A DNA stretch of 64,000 nt from Candidatus Helarchaeota archaeon (GTDB lineage Archaea > Asgardarchaeota > Lokiarchaeia > Helarchaeales > RDOG01): positions 124,001 to 188,000 of the forward strand of contig JAHPZH010000008.1 in the NCBI GenBank assembly GCA_019058315.1, written 5' to 3'. A program made the translations under genes and the position numbers. The notes beneath the pieces were generated by a model. That model was not told the DNA's origin. It made no database searches and was given only the letters and a program-made list of their open reading frames with translations. Of the stretch, positions 1 to 9,479 are shown piece after piece. The first letter of the stretch is position 1; each line of letters begins with the position of its first letter.

Positions 1-1
1 C

Positions 2-1450
2 AAACAACCATGGTGTGATGGAAATGTAGGTATGTTAGGGTGTTCCTATCTTGCTATGAGTCAATATTATGTAGCAGGACAGAAGCCACCTCATCTTAAA
101 TGCATTGTCCCCATTAATGGCATGACTGATATATACAGAAATGCTATTTACCAAGGAGGACTCTTTAATTCTTCTTTTATGCACATGTGGGGAATAATGA
201 CGCTTAAAAGTTGTGCATGGCCGAGTAATGTTCCCGGAAAGGAACAACCAGATGATGGACTTGCTGCTTGGTATTTTTATCCAGAAGATGGACCATATTA
301 CTGGGAAAGAAGTGCAGATAGGCGTGCTGATGAGCTTGATATACCCATATTCGGCATAATTGCAGCCCATACTTACATCCATACAACTTCACAACTTATT
401 ACGTATTCAAAAATCAAGAGTCCAAAGAAGCTAATGATATTACCAGAGGCTCCAGTGATGTATATGTTATTTGTCGATTTAAACGTGGGAATTAACCAAG
501 AAATACTCAGATGGTTTGATTACTGGCTTAAAGGTATAGACACAAAAATTATGGACGATCCTCCAGTAGCGATCTACGATAATGGTACGAAAAAGTGGCG
601 TTATGAAAATGAATATCCGCTTTTAAGGACAAAATGGACAAAATTTTTTCTACACCGAAATCCTGCTGGACCTGCAAGTAAGGCCCCATGGGGATTACTT
701 AACCAAGATGCACCAACAGAAAATGAAAAACCCGATAAATTGAAGAGTTCTGCCTTAGGTGCCGCGAGTATGTTAGGGTCTGGGCTAAGTAGAGTGCCAC
801 GAGGTAGTGGTTTATATAGAGAAGAAGCGCTACCCTCCTTTAAACCAGCAATTTTAGCATATTTAAGTCAACCTTTAATTGAGAATTTGACGGCATTGGG
901 ACCGCTAAGCATTAATCTTTATGGATCTGCTGATACAGAGGACACATATACGTGGGCATGGTTTGTAAAAATAGGAGAAGTAGCACCCAATGATAAAGTT
1001 AGGGTCTGGACATTAGGTAATCTCAAAGCATCGTTTAGGGAGGTTGGCGAGGAAAAGTCAAAGCCAGGACAGCCTTGGCATTCTTTCCAAAACCCAGCTA
1101 TTCTAGAGCCAAACACAATCTATGATTTTCAAATCGAGATTCAACCCTTATTTCTTACTTTTAAAAAAGGACATAAGATTTATGTGGAGATTTCATGTGA
1201 GGACCCTGGCTATGAAATTGATAGTACCTGCGATCCAGTAGGATTAGCGGGATCAGTACCTAAAAAAATATCTGTTTACCATGATCCGGAACACCCATCC
1301 CATCTGCTACTGCCGGTTATTCCTGATGCTCCAGAAATCAAGCCAGTGGGACCACCTTTATCAGATATATATTGGGGTGGACCATCGATTAGCGATAATT
1401 ATATATCCAAATTTATAGGTGGAGCAAGTCGAAGTAAGCGTTCTAAATAA
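2..1450 (+). CDS. CocE/NonD-type alpha/beta hydrolase, 5'-truncated, catalytic residues probably lost
   Basis: The frame is open from base 2, so the true start lies left of the window; 482 residues are visible. The first residues carry the CocE/NonD nucleophile-elbow context (PW-x-DGNVGMLGCSY, Ser at visible residue 15), followed by PPHLK and a GGLF segment. Around residues 170-205 come the typical RWFDYWLKGID and PPV-x-IY-x-NG stretches, then a beta-rich C-terminal half like the PepX_C jelly roll. Family enzymes hydrolyse esters or amides (cocaine esterase, X-Pro dipeptidyl peptidase) with a Ser-Asp-His triad. Here the G-W-x-D segment that should supply Asp reads AAHTYIH (about 121-127) and the GPW-x-H segment that should supply His reads PEAPVM (about 148-153), so two triad residues seem missing. 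Family assignment is firm; activity is doubtful. No plus-strand partner follows; the next gene is on the other strand. Confidence 0.8.
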   Translation, partial: KQPWCDGNVGMLGCSYLAMSQYYVAGQKPPHLKCIVPINGMTDIYRNAIYQGGLFNSSFMHMWGIMTLKSCAWPSNVPGKEQPDDGLAAWYFYPEDGPYYWERSADRRADELDIPIFGIIAAHTYIHTTSQLITYSKIKSPKKLMILPEAPVMYMLFVDLNVGINQEILRWFDYWLKGIDTKIMDDPPVAIYDNGTKKWRYENEYPLLRTKWTKFFLHRNPAGPASKAPWGLLNQDAPTENEKPDKLKSSALGAASMLGSGLSRVPRGSGLYREEALPSFKPAILAYLSQPLIENLTALGPLSINLYGSADTEDTYTWAWFVKIGEVAPNDKVRVWTLGNLKASFREVGEEKSKPGQPWHSFQNPAILEPNTIYDFQIEIQPLFLTFKKGHKIYVEISCEDPGYEIDSTCDPVGLAGSVPKKISVYHDPEHPSHLLLPVIPDAPEIKPVGPPLSDIYWGGPSISDNYISKFIGGASRSKRSK

Positions 1451-1587
1451 TTTCATGAGTTCTGTGAGATTTTCTCACTACTTATTTTTTTTATAGCTCA
1501 AAACATGATGAATAATTAAAATTAATATACCAAATATTATAGACATTTAAATATGTTCTAAACCTAGTAATTACGGCCACCCAGACT

Positions 1588-2598
1588 TTAGACTCTTTGT
1601 CGGAGTAATATATCCATTTGTTTATTAATATCTTGGCTAAAAAACCATAAATAACATTCTCTCCAAGCGTCAACCACTGATTTTTTTGGAGAATAACCTA
1701 AAATTTTCTTTGCTTTTTCGCATGAATAAGCTCCTCCGTATAAAATAAAATCCATAAGTTCTGATGGTGTAATAGTTTTAAAAAGCATGTTTGAAATTCT
1801 TTTAAATAGCTTTAAAGCAGATTCAACAAAACCTCTAGGAGGAATTATAATTCTTGACTTTGAATTTACTGATTTAACCAATCTTTCAAAGAATTGTTTT
1901 GCTCTTGGATAATCAGAAGCAGTAATATTGAATGCTTCTCCCACAGCACTTGGAATCTTTTCTGCCAGTAAAAAAGCATCTGCTAAATCACTTGAAGACA
2001 CATAACATACAGGGATATCTGCAAATGGAACAGGAATTGGCAAACCATATCTTATAAATAAAAAAATTCCAAGTGTTGATTTTTCATGATAAAAACCAGG
2101 GCCAAGAACCATCGGAATTCGTAAAAAAGTGGCTTTAAGCCCATATTTTTTCTGATAGTTAAGTAATAATTTTTCACATTCCATCTTATTACGACTATAA
2201 TGCCCTGTATACACTTTTTTATCGTCTTCTTTCAATGGTTTCATGATTTTTTGTGGCCCATAGACTTCTATAGTTGAAGCGAATAAAATACGTTTTACAT
2301 TATTTTTAACACAAGCTTTTGCGATATTGACAGTTCCGCCCACATTAATTTCCCAAAATCCTTTCTCATCCAATCTTGCTTGGGGCATTTTACCTGCTAA
2401 ATGAAATACAGTATCTACACTTTTACAAGCTTCCATAACTTTTTTGGGATCCTTGATATCTCCACGAACAAATTCAATATTAGAATTTTTAATGGGTGGG
2501 GGTGCAAGATCATAAACTCGAACATTTTCTCCATTTTTAAGAAGTTTTTGGACTAATGCCCTACCAATAACTCCAGATCCACCGGTTACAAGTTTCAT
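1588..2598 (-). CDS. NAD-dependent epimerase/dehydratase (extended SDR)
   Basis: The 336-residue protein begins with a Rossmann dinucleotide-binding loop, GGSGVIG at residues 6-12, and has the extended-SDR catalytic Y-x3-K (Tyr134, Lys138) preceded by a Ser/Thr pair at 108-109. D-x-A-FLLAEKIP and the GEAFNI-x-AS stretch (about 230-250) are typical of UDP-sugar epimerase and 3-beta-hydroxysteroid dehydrogenase-like members. Known relatives oxidise or epimerise sugar nucleotides, steroids or flavonoids with NAD(P); the substrate cannot be told here. The ATG start is preceded by AAGGAG. It is divergent from the classical SDR at 2712, with a symmetrical TATA-like element between them. Confidence 0.85.
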   Translation of the reverse strand: MKLVTGGSGVIGRALVQKLLKNGENVRVYDLAPPPIKNSNIEFVRGDIKDPKKVMEACKSVDTVFHLAGKMPQARLDEKGFWEINVGGTVNIAKACVKNNVKRILFASTIEVYGPQKIMKPLKEDDKKVYTGHYSRNKMECEKLLLNYQKKYGLKATFLRIPMVLGPGFYHEKSTLGIFLFIRYGLPIPVPFADIPVCYVSSSDLADAFLLAEKIPSAVGEAFNITASDYPRAKQFFERLVKSVNSKSRIIIPPRGFVESALKLFKRISNMLFKTITPSELMDFILYGGAYSCEKAKKILGYSPKKSVVDAWRECYLWFFSQDINKQMDILLRQRV

Positions 2599-2656
2599 TT
2601 GCAGTTATTCTCCTTTTTATTTAATTTTTTTTATAATTCAATGATTGTTAAATTGT

Positions 2657-2672
2657 TATTATATATATAATA
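2657..2672. promoter_or_regulatory. Palindromic TATA element between divergent SDR genes
   Basis: TATTATATATATAATA is a perfect 16-base palindrome roughly midway between the start at 2598 (minus) and the start at 2712 (plus). It reads as an archaeal TATA box in both directions, with about 40-58 bases to each start, so it could drive both genes. Assignment rests on position and composition only. Confidence 0.4.
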
Positions 2673-2711
2673 TTAATAATTTTGAAAAAAGAAAAACTAA
2701 GAGTGGAAAAA

Positions 2712-3479
2712 ATGCTTTCAGAGAAGGTTCTATTAATAACTGGTGTTAGTGGTGGTATTGGATATGCAATTATGGAAGATTTAGTCATAAAAATCAAAAA
2801 TTTAATAACTTCTAGTAGAAAAAAATTGACTGATTTTTTAAAATTAGACCCAGTTCCAAGAAATTTAGAGCACATCCCTTTAGATCTAACAATAGAAAAA
2901 AATGTCCAAGATTTATTTCAACAAATTAAGAAAAAATATGGTCGATTAGATATTATGATAAATTGTGTAGGGGGAAGTTTGTATAGTCATCCAATTGAGG
3001 ATTTCCCAGTTGATGAATATGATAAGGTTATGGAAGTCAATTTGAAATCTGCATTTTTATTAACTAAATTTGGAATAAGAATGATGAAGAATAACGAAGA
3101 AGGCGGGAATATTGTTCATTTTGTGTCAAGTTCTGCAAAAAATATTTCTAAAAATAAAGCACCTTATGGCGTTGCTAAAGCAGGTTTAGCCCATCTTATC
3201 CATTATGCGGCATTTGAAGCAGCTAAATATGATATTAAGATTAATGGTATTTCGCCCACCTATGTTTTTACTCCACGGCATGAAAGAGAAATTAATGAAA
3301 AAATCCAAAAAACAGGTGTTAAAAGGGATGAGATAATAAAAAGTAAACTCTCAAGACAATTGTTAAAAAAAGAATTGTATCCAAATGATTTGCTGGATGT
3401 CGTGAAACTATTAATAACCACAGAAAGTATAACAGGACAAATATATAATTGTGCAATGGGAGAAATCTTATCCTATTGA
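2712..3479 (+). CDS. Short-chain dehydrogenase/reductase (classical SDR)
   Basis: A 255-residue classical SDR. The cofactor loop TGVSGGIG is at residues 10-17, an N-x-VGG segment at 84-88 replaces the usual NNAG, Ser139-141 precede the catalytic Tyr152 and Lys156 (PYGVAKAG), and the length is normal for the family. Family members reduce or oxidise carbonyl/alcohol groups with NAD(P)H; the substrate is not evident. An in-frame TTG 30 bases upstream would add ten charged residues, but starting at this ATG puts the first beta strand (KVLLITG) where SDRs usually have it. It lies tail to tail with the HEAT-repeat gene, so it is probably monocistronic. Confidence 0.85.
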   Translation: MLSEKVLLITGVSGGIGYAIMEDLVIKIKNLITSSRKKLTDFLKLDPVPRNLEHIPLDLTIEKNVQDLFQQIKKKYGRLDIMINCVGGSLYSHPIEDFPVDEYDKVMEVNLKSAFLLTKFGIRMMKNNEEGGNIVHFVSSSAKNISKNKAPYGVAKAGLAHLIHYAAFEAAKYDIKINGISPTYVFTPRHEREINEKIQKTGVKRDEIIKSKLSRQLLKKELYPNDLLDVVKLLITTESITGQIYNCAMGEILSY

Positions 3480-3502
3480 AGTCTACTTGGTATTTAATTT
3501 TT

Positions 3503-4972
3503 TTAATTATTTATTCTGCTTTTAATTTTATTAATTGCATTTAATATCTCATTTTCTCCAAACATAGAATATTCCGCTATATCTTTTTCGATCTCTAATA
3601 GTTCTTTTAACTCTTCAAGCTGTTCTTTTCCACCAATTTCACCAATTGCTTTAGCAGCGTAAACTTTAATATTCTTATTTTCTGCTATTCTTAAATTCTT
3701 CATGACCTCGTTAATCATATCTGTTCTTTTCATTTTCTCGATAGAATTTAAAACTGCTTTCTTTTTTTCAAAATCTTCTGAATACCATTTTGGTGTATTT
3801 AATATTTTTATAAATTCGGCACGTAATTTAGGCCATTCATCTATTTTTTCAGGATGTTTCTCAAGATATTGGGAAACATACCATTTTTGACCTAAGTGTC
3901 CATCTATAAGACAAATTGTAATAATTTCTTCATCAATCATATCTTTTTCTTCTAAATCCCTCAAAAGTGTACTATCAATCAATTTATGTTTTAAAATATA
4001 GTCTTTTATCAATTTTTTCCATTCTGTATGACCTAATTTAACTAATGCACGAAAAATATCAGATACCAGAGAAGAGTCTTTAGTCTGATTTAATTTTTCC
4101 AAAATTAATTGTAGGAATTCTTCATTTTTACTAAATTTCTCGGCTATTATTGGTAAAATATGACTCCCTCTATGTTCCAAACTTTTAATAAAATCAAAAG
4201 TTTCTTTTTCAAAACCAAGATCTAATGCTGCTGCTAATTCTATAATTCTAGCTTGAATATCTATCTTATAATCATGTATAAAGCTTTTATCTCTTTGGAT
4301 CGTCTCTTGAGCTTCTGTTTTATCCTCATTAATTTCTTTCAAGTATTTTTTAAAGATTATTTTTAATTCATCTTTTTTCTTGAATTGGTAAGATTCATAA
4401 TTCATCCGATTGATAGCTTCAATTAAATGTTTTTTTGTTTCGAAATCACTAGCTTTTGCATTCATAGCATGTTTAAATAATAATTCTTCAACCTCTGGGT
4501 CTGGTATTTTATAAAATGAGTATTCAAATACTGATCCCACAATTATATTTGTTTCTTCAGTTTTAACAAATTCCATTAATGGGTTTAAAATGATTGAGTG
4601 ATCATGGTAACAAATACGCCCTACAAATACTTCATTAACCTTTTGATGGGATAGTTTGCAACCCAATAACGTTTCAATTATGCTATTATCTTTTAATATT
4701 CCAAGGACAATTTGTTGTATTTTAGTTAATATTTCAAGATCCTTGATATCTTCAGCTTTTTTATCCATAATTAGAGTATTTATTCCTTCCCAAGCCCACG
4801 CACGAAGTACTGGGTCATTTTTTTCCCATAAATCAAAAAAAATCTTAATATCATCATAAGCAAGAAGTTTCTCTAATGCTTCATAGCCCGGAGATTTAAC
4901 TGCATTGGGACCTATTAAATCGCTGCTATAAATTCCCTTTAATTCCTTGATAATTTTCTCTTTATCATTCAT
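3503..4972 (-). CDS. HEAT-repeat helical scaffold protein
   Basis: A 489-residue, strongly helical, charged protein with no signal peptide or membrane segment. The C-terminal part (about 430-480) has recognisable HEAT/PBS-lyase-like units such as KVYAAKAIGEIGG followed by a charged helix, and the rest shows paired-helix periodicity. Such proteins usually scaffold protein-protein contacts; no catalytic motif is visible. It stands alone, ending against the SDR gene and starting about 65 bases beyond the end of the downstream FAD oxidase gene. A second, smaller HEAT protein is encoded at 32722-33456. Role unknown. Confidence 0.6.
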   Translation of the reverse strand: MNDKEKIIKELKGIYSSDLIGPNAVKSPGYEALEKLLAYDDIKIFFDLWEKNDPVLRAWAWEGINTLIMDKKAEDIKDLEILTKIQQIVLGILKDNSIIETLLGCKLSHQKVNEVFVGRICYHDHSIILNPLMEFVKTEETNIIVGSVFEYSFYKIPDPEVEELLFKHAMNAKASDFETKKHLIEAINRMNYESYQFKKKDELKIIFKKYLKEINEDKTEAQETIQRDKSFIHDYKIDIQARIIELAAALDLGFEKETFDFIKSLEHRGSHILPIIAEKFSKNEEFLQLILEKLNQTKDSSLVSDIFRALVKLGHTEWKKLIKDYILKHKLIDSTLLRDLEEKDMIDEEIITICLIDGHLGQKWYVSQYLEKHPEKIDEWPKLRAEFIKILNTPKWYSEDFEKKKAVLNSIEKMKRTDMINEVMKNLRIAENKNIKVYAAKAIGEIGGKEQLEELKELLEIEKDIAEYSMFGENEILNAINKIKSRINN

Positions 4973-5038
4973 AAAATCAAATGAGTAATAATTTAAAGAA
5001 TATCAAGAGAATAAAAGAAAGGATAGAATTAATATGTT

Positions 5039-6637
5039 TTAGGTTGATTTCTTTTTTTCTTTTTTTGAAGAGATATAAAATCCAGGATCAGCAACATTGT
5101 CAGGATCAAATGCTTCTTTTATTTTCCTTAGCCAAATATGATAATCAGAGCAGTGAGGACCGTACCATTCATGCATTTTATCCCCCTCAATAAAAAATGG
5201 AATTCCTAGATGTTTTACTAAATCCATTTCATTGCTTTTTTCCATATATTCAACCACTCCTTTCACAGACTTCTCCGATGTTTGGTCATACATAGTTGGC
5301 ATTTCACAATGATAAAAATGTCCATGTTCATAGCTAGTAACCCAAGCTCCTTCTCCTTCATCATCACCGATAACACCTTGTTTGATATATTTTTTCTTTA
5401 GTGGTATATTATTTTCCATCAGATGACGTGACATGGTAACGGTTTCCATTGCACCATGAGCAGACTGAAATGCACCTGTTATAAGAAATCCATGAAATCC
5501 AAGATTTGCCCTTATACCATCAGCATAGGATATATTTGGAATATCCAATTTTTTCTTTAAAACGATATCTTTACCGCCAGTCTCCTCAACAACACTTTCA
5601 AGAACTTTTTCTTTGTAAAGAAATTCTCGTGAAGTATGTGCTGCTAAAACAACAACGAGAGGTCGTTTATAACGCATCATTGCAGAATAAGTTTTCATTA
5701 AATCTTCTGCTGTAAAGGAAAAAAGTGCTCCAATACCAGCAGAGGAAGTATGAAAGCACATGAAACTGATTCCTTCTTCTTCAATTCTTTCAAGGGCATG
5801 TTCTAGTTGTTCATAGGTTTTGTAACTTATAACATGGTATTGAATGTAATTTGGAATTTCAAAATCATAATCTGGAAGTACACCTTTAATATTCCAAGTA
5901 GTATCGCATGGATATGGATATAATTTAACACATACTTTTGTAAATATGCCTAATCCACTTTTTGCACCAACAAATCCTCGCATAACGCCACGTAAACTAG
6001 GACCCGGGCCATCTCCCGAAAACCAATCAGGATTATCCTTCAAACCCCACGAACCAAGGCGTAATATTTCACCAGTGGGTAAAATCCATTCAACACCTAG
6101 AACATTTCGATCTGAAAAACCTGTACTTGCAGAAGTGAAACCGGGTCCACACATTGAGGTAGCACTGGCTAGTGGAGAACCCATTGGACCACATCCTGGC
6201 ATGTGACAATTCAAACCCACTTTCATTGCTTCTGCTTGCAATTGAGCACCAGAAACGTAGGATTCAACAACAGCATACATATTTTTTTTATCAATTTTGA
6301 TTATTTTATTCATTCGTCGTAAATCTACTACTATAACTCCAGGCATGGATACTTGATTCCAAGGACCTAATCCAGTAGATTGAGCTTTAAATTTTAAACC
6401 ATATTTTTTACAAAGTTTTACTACATTTTGAACTTCTTCAGTTGTTGAAGGAAGAACGACAGCCTCTGGTCTATAATAGAAACCATGAACATCTTTACCT
6501 TCTTTACCATCTATTACATTTAAAAACTCTACACACCAATTAAAGGCGTAAGTGTCAGTGATAACAGGATCGTCAGATATATTCTCAGGACCTAAAACTT
6601 TTTCAAATTCTTCATAAACTTTCTTATCTAAAACCAT
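5039..6637 (-). CDS. FAD-linked oxidase, GlcD / vanillyl-alcohol-oxidase type
   Basis: A 532-residue protein with an N-terminal PCMH FAD-binding domain (about 55-250) containing PEAVVLPSTTEEVQNVVKLC and the glycine-rich STGLGPW and GCGPMGSPLASA loops, then a FAD-oxidase C-terminal domain ending in AFDPDNVADPGF, the usual F-DP-x-N-x-x-DPG signature. These enzymes oxidise hydroxy acids or (in the 4-cresol/vanillyl-alcohol branch) phenolic side chains, and pass electrons on. The start lies 9 bases after the stop of the CCG iron-sulfur gene, and its SD (GGTGAG) overlaps that stop, so the two are translationally coupled. It is the last gene of the minus-strand FAD/CCG/FAD block. Substrate unknown; the CCG partner suggests electron delivery to ferredoxin or a thiol/disulfide carrier rather than oxygen. 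Confidence 0.85.
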   Translation of the reverse strand: MVLDKKVYEEFEKVLGPENISDDPVITDTYAFNWCVEFLNVIDGKEGKDVHGFYYRPEAVVLPSTTEEVQNVVKLCKKYGLKFKAQSTGLGPWNQVSMPGVIVVDLRRMNKIIKIDKKNMYAVVESYVSGAQLQAEAMKVGLNCHMPGCGPMGSPLASATSMCGPGFTSASTGFSDRNVLGVEWILPTGEILRLGSWGLKDNPDWFSGDGPGPSLRGVMRGFVGAKSGLGIFTKVCVKLYPYPCDTTWNIKGVLPDYDFEIPNYIQYHVISYKTYEQLEHALERIEEEGISFMCFHTSSAGIGALFSFTAEDLMKTYSAMMRYKRPLVVVLAAHTSREFLYKEKVLESVVEETGGKDIVLKKKLDIPNISYADGIRANLGFHGFLITGAFQSAHGAMETVTMSRHLMENNIPLKKKYIKQGVIGDDEGEGAWVTSYEHGHFYHCEMPTMYDQTSEKSVKGVVEYMEKSNEMDLVKHLGIPFFIEGDKMHEWYGPHCSDYHIWLRKIKEAFDPDNVADPGFYISSKKEKKKST

Positions 6638-6646
6638 TTAACTCAC

Positions 6647-7906
6647 CTACAGAGCCTCAAGAATTAATTCGCTTAAATCATAAAATTTCATTTTATTTCC
6701 TTTTTCTTTAATTGCATCCTTTAAATTGGTAGAACAAAATGGACATGTAGAAATTAAAGCCTCAGCTCCAGTAGCTTCGACTTCTTCAAGTCTGGTTTTT
6801 GCTGTATATAAAGCAAAATCTGGATATGCAGCTTTAACTCCCCCACCAGCTCCGCAACAGTAACTAAATTCTTTAATTCGCTCCATTTCTACAAAATTTA
6901 TTTTGGGTATTTTCATAATTACCTCACGGGGTGGTTCATAGACTCCATAAGTCCCCTTTCTTCTCGGTTTTGGAGGAATTTCTAATTGCACTACGGGCAT
7001 TGGTTCTATCACTTGTCCATGCCACTCTTTATAAGGTTCCGAACACCTTCCCAAATGACAAGGATCATGATAAGTAACTGTCATATCAATTGGTTTTTTT
7101 AATTTCAATTTCCCTTCGTTAATGAGATTAGCGAAATATTCCGAGGAATGTGTGACTTTAAAATTATATTTCATATATTTGGGATAATCTGCCTTAAAAG
7201 TACTGTAACATCCAGCACAACTCATGATGACCTCTTCTATTCCCTTTGCTTGTATTGTTTCGATATTATATTTCATTAATTTTAGCATTTCATCTTTTGC
7301 CCCAGCACGTAATAGTGGGCTTCCGCAACAGAATTCTTCAGAACCTAAAATTGTAAAATCAATTCCTGCAGCATTTAAAACTCGAGCTGTTGCAATAGCA
7401 ATTTCTTTTCTTCTATAAGAGGATGTACAACCTACAAAATAAGCTAATTTTGCATCATCTTTGAGTTTTACATCATCAGGGAGCCAGGATAAGCGTTCTT
7501 CGGCGGGTTCTCCATATGGATTATGATTTTTTATTGTACTTTCAATATATTTCTTATGGAGAGGTAGTGGAGCTTTTCCCTCCTCAACTAATTTTTCCCT
7601 GAATTCCTGAATTACTTCCTGAGGGTCTAATTTATTTAAATATTGACATGAAATAGAACACGATCTACATAAGGTGCATTTATAAACCACATCAAGTAAT
7701 TTATCGGAAGGTTCAATTCTATTCATTAAATATGATAAAGCGACGATAATTCTGCCACCACCAGAATAAGAGTGAAAGTTATATCTGTCAATACTAGGAC
7801 AAGAGGTAGCAAATTTCTGACTTTTAATTTGGATTTGAGGAATCCACTTACAAACACTACATCTTAAACATTTTTTGATCATATCAGCATAATCTTCTAA
7901 TGGCAT
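6647..7906 (-). CDS. Iron-sulfur electron-transfer protein with two CCG domains (HdrD/GlpC/GlcF type)
   Basis: The 419 residues start with two four-cysteine groups for [4Fe-4S] clusters (Cys13, 16, 19 with Cys36; Cys77, 80, 83, 87). Two CCG domains follow: CCGSPLLRAG with C-x-GCY, then DPCHLGR, CCGAGGG and CPFC. This is the architecture of GlcF, GlpC and heterodisulfide-reductase HdrD-like proteins, which accept electrons from a flavin subunit. Its SD (AAAGGAGGA) is made of the last codons of the preceding FAD oxidase (stop to ATG only a few bases), and the next FAD oxidase follows just as closely. It most likely serves one or both flanking oxidases. No membrane segment is visible. Confidence 0.88.
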   Translation of the reverse strand: MPLEDYADMIKKCLRCSVCKWIPQIQIKSQKFATSCPSIDRYNFHSYSGGGRIIVALSYLMNRIEPSDKLLDVVYKCTLCRSCSISCQYLNKLDPQEVIQEFREKLVEEGKAPLPLHKKYIESTIKNHNPYGEPAEERLSWLPDDVKLKDDAKLAYFVGCTSSYRRKEIAIATARVLNAAGIDFTILGSEEFCCGSPLLRAGAKDEMLKLMKYNIETIQAKGIEEVIMSCAGCYSTFKADYPKYMKYNFKVTHSSEYFANLINEGKLKLKKPIDMTVTYHDPCHLGRCSEPYKEWHGQVIEPMPVVQLEIPPKPRRKGTYGVYEPPREVIMKIPKINFVEMERIKEFSYCCGAGGGVKAAYPDFALYTAKTRLEEVEATGAEALISTCPFCSTNLKDAIKEKGNKMKFYDLSELILEAL

Positions 7907-7909
7907 TTT

Positions 7910-9388
7910 TTATCCTCCTTTAAAACACAAAACTCCTGGATTTAGAATATTATCGGGGTCAAAAATATTTTTAACTTTCTTTAGAGCCATAGAAATTTCG
8001 GGATCGACTCTTTTATAAATTTCATCTGCCCATTCTCCATATGGTCTATTAAAAAATGCTCCCATGTCCATCAGTTTTATGCTCAATTCAGAATAGATTT
8101 TCTTAACTTTGTTTATTTCCTCTTCGTTTGTCGGATCATAATATAAGTCAAATTCACAGTGACAATTGCATCCTTGGGTCATAGGCTGAATATAGACGCC
8201 AAGATTTTGGACGGAAAATTTCTGAGCTTTTAAAAATTGTTTTGTTTCAGTAACAAAATTAGGAGATTTATCCATTGTTGTTACGAAAAATATGTCTTGA
8301 CAACCACCTTTAAATCGTAATTTCCAATAATTCTTACAAGATTTGGTAATGACTTCGACTATTTGATCATTAGAAATTCCATTAATTTCAGTTAAAACCT
8401 TAGTATTGAATTTTTTAGAAATATCAAGAATATCTGCTTCTAAATAATCTATTCTATCTTTAGCAAATTGGCCTCTACCTAAAACAGAAATAATTACATT
8501 CCATTCTGGTAAGTTTTTCGCTAGATTTTGAATTTTTACTGGATCTTCAAGAATTAAAGATGCAAGGTTAACATTGTTTATAATGAAAAGTTCATCTGGC
8601 ATCCTGAATTTCAAAATTTCATATAAAAAGTCAATAAAATCTAATTTATCAGATTGTAAATAGAATAATTTTCGATTAGAGGGTTTTAATTCACATTTAA
8701 CTGTTGCCCAGCTTACAATACCCATACTTCCTTGCGCTCCTTGCAACACTCTGAACATATTAAATTGGGTAGGCCCCAGCGGATTTTTCATTGCTTGTCC
8801 TACTTCTAATTGTTCTTCGAGTGTTCCAGGACCTGCTGCTGAGCCTGTCCTAAATAAATCTCCCGAACCAAATGTTACTTCTGTACATAATAGAGGATCA
8901 GAAGTATCCCAATGATGGCTAGGCATTATTGTTGGTTCTCTTTCTAGTGCACTAGTTAGGACGGATTTTGAATTACGAGGATATAGAGGTAATAATAAAC
9001 GTAAGCCATGTTTATCAAGCTCTGGTATTAATTGTTCAAATGTAACTCCTGGTTCAATCATAACTACACGATTTTTTTTATCAATTCGAAATATTTTGTT
9101 CATTTTAGAAAGGTCTAAAATAATAGTATCGTCTCTCTTTGGAATTGTATCTCCATGAAACCTAGGACCCGAAGGCGAACTTACTGTTACAATTCCCATT
9201 GAAAGATCATTAGCAATCTTGACAATTTTTGGAATATCTTCAGATTCAGTAAGCCATATTACTGCCTTAGGCTTCACGGATTTTGAAAAACTCAAGTCAT
9301 GTGAATAGTCTTCAATAATTTTAGGATCATTAGAAATATTTTCATTAGCCAATATTTCATTTAATTTTTTCATCAATTCTTCAGTCAA
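7910..9388 (-). CDS. FAD-linked oxidase, GlcD type
   Basis: A 492-residue flavoprotein with a PCMH FAD-binding domain (about 35-215: PKAVIWLTESEDIPKIV, SSPSGPRFHG, MIEPGVTFEQL, GAQGSMGIVSWATV) and a C-terminal domain closing with IFDPDNILNPG. It is the same fold as the oxidase at 5039 but only distantly similar, so the operon holds two different dehydrogenase subunits around one iron-sulfur protein. Family reactions are oxidations of 2-hydroxy acids or related alcohols. The likely start is TTG (9388); an ATG lies five codons on. It is followed within 4 bases by the CCG gene. The gap to the upstream FixX-like gene (91 bases) contains a minus-strand T tract, so it may begin its own transcript. 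Confidence 0.85.
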   Translation of the reverse strand: MTEELMKKLNEILANENISNDPKIIEDYSHDLSFSKSVKPKAVIWLTESEDIPKIVKIANDLSMGIVTVSSPSGPRFHGDTIPKRDDTIILDLSKMNKIFRIDKKNRVVMIEPGVTFEQLIPELDKHGLRLLLPLYPRNSKSVLTSALEREPTIMPSHHWDTSDPLLCTEVTFGSGDLFRTGSAAGPGTLEEQLEVGQAMKNPLGPTQFNMFRVLQGAQGSMGIVSWATVKCELKPSNRKLFYLQSDKLDFIDFLYEILKFRMPDELFIINNVNLASLILEDPVKIQNLAKNLPEWNVIISVLGRGQFAKDRIDYLEADILDISKKFNTKVLTEINGISNDQIVEVITKSCKNYWKLRFKGGCQDIFFVTTMDKSPNFVTETKQFLKAQKFSVQNLGVYIQPMTQGCNCHCEFDLYYDPTNEEEINKVKKIYSELSIKLMDMGAFFNRPYGEWADEIYKRVDPEISMALKKVKNIFDPDNILNPGVLCFKGG

Positions 9389-9451
9389 AATAGATCACTT
9401 ACATTTCCTGTGGTCTTATTTTTTACTATAATTTAAAATATTACATTCATT

Positions 9452-9460
9452 AAAAAAAAA
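9452..9460 (-). terminator. Minus-strand oligo-T tract after the FixX-like gene
   Basis: Nine T in a row on the minus strand, about 20 bases beyond the end of the FixX-like ferredoxin gene and before the FAD oxidase gene. Archaeal transcription often stops at such tracts, which would split the redox region into a FixCX-like unit and an oxidase unit. No hairpin is needed or seen. Confidence 0.35.
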
Positions 9461-9479
9461 GAAGAAATTATTTTTAAAA

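Noticed and set aside
4981..5193. Small plus-strand open frame between the HEAT and FAD oxidase genes
   Set aside because: Overlaps the end of the FAD oxidase on the other strand, no SD and low-complexity sequence.
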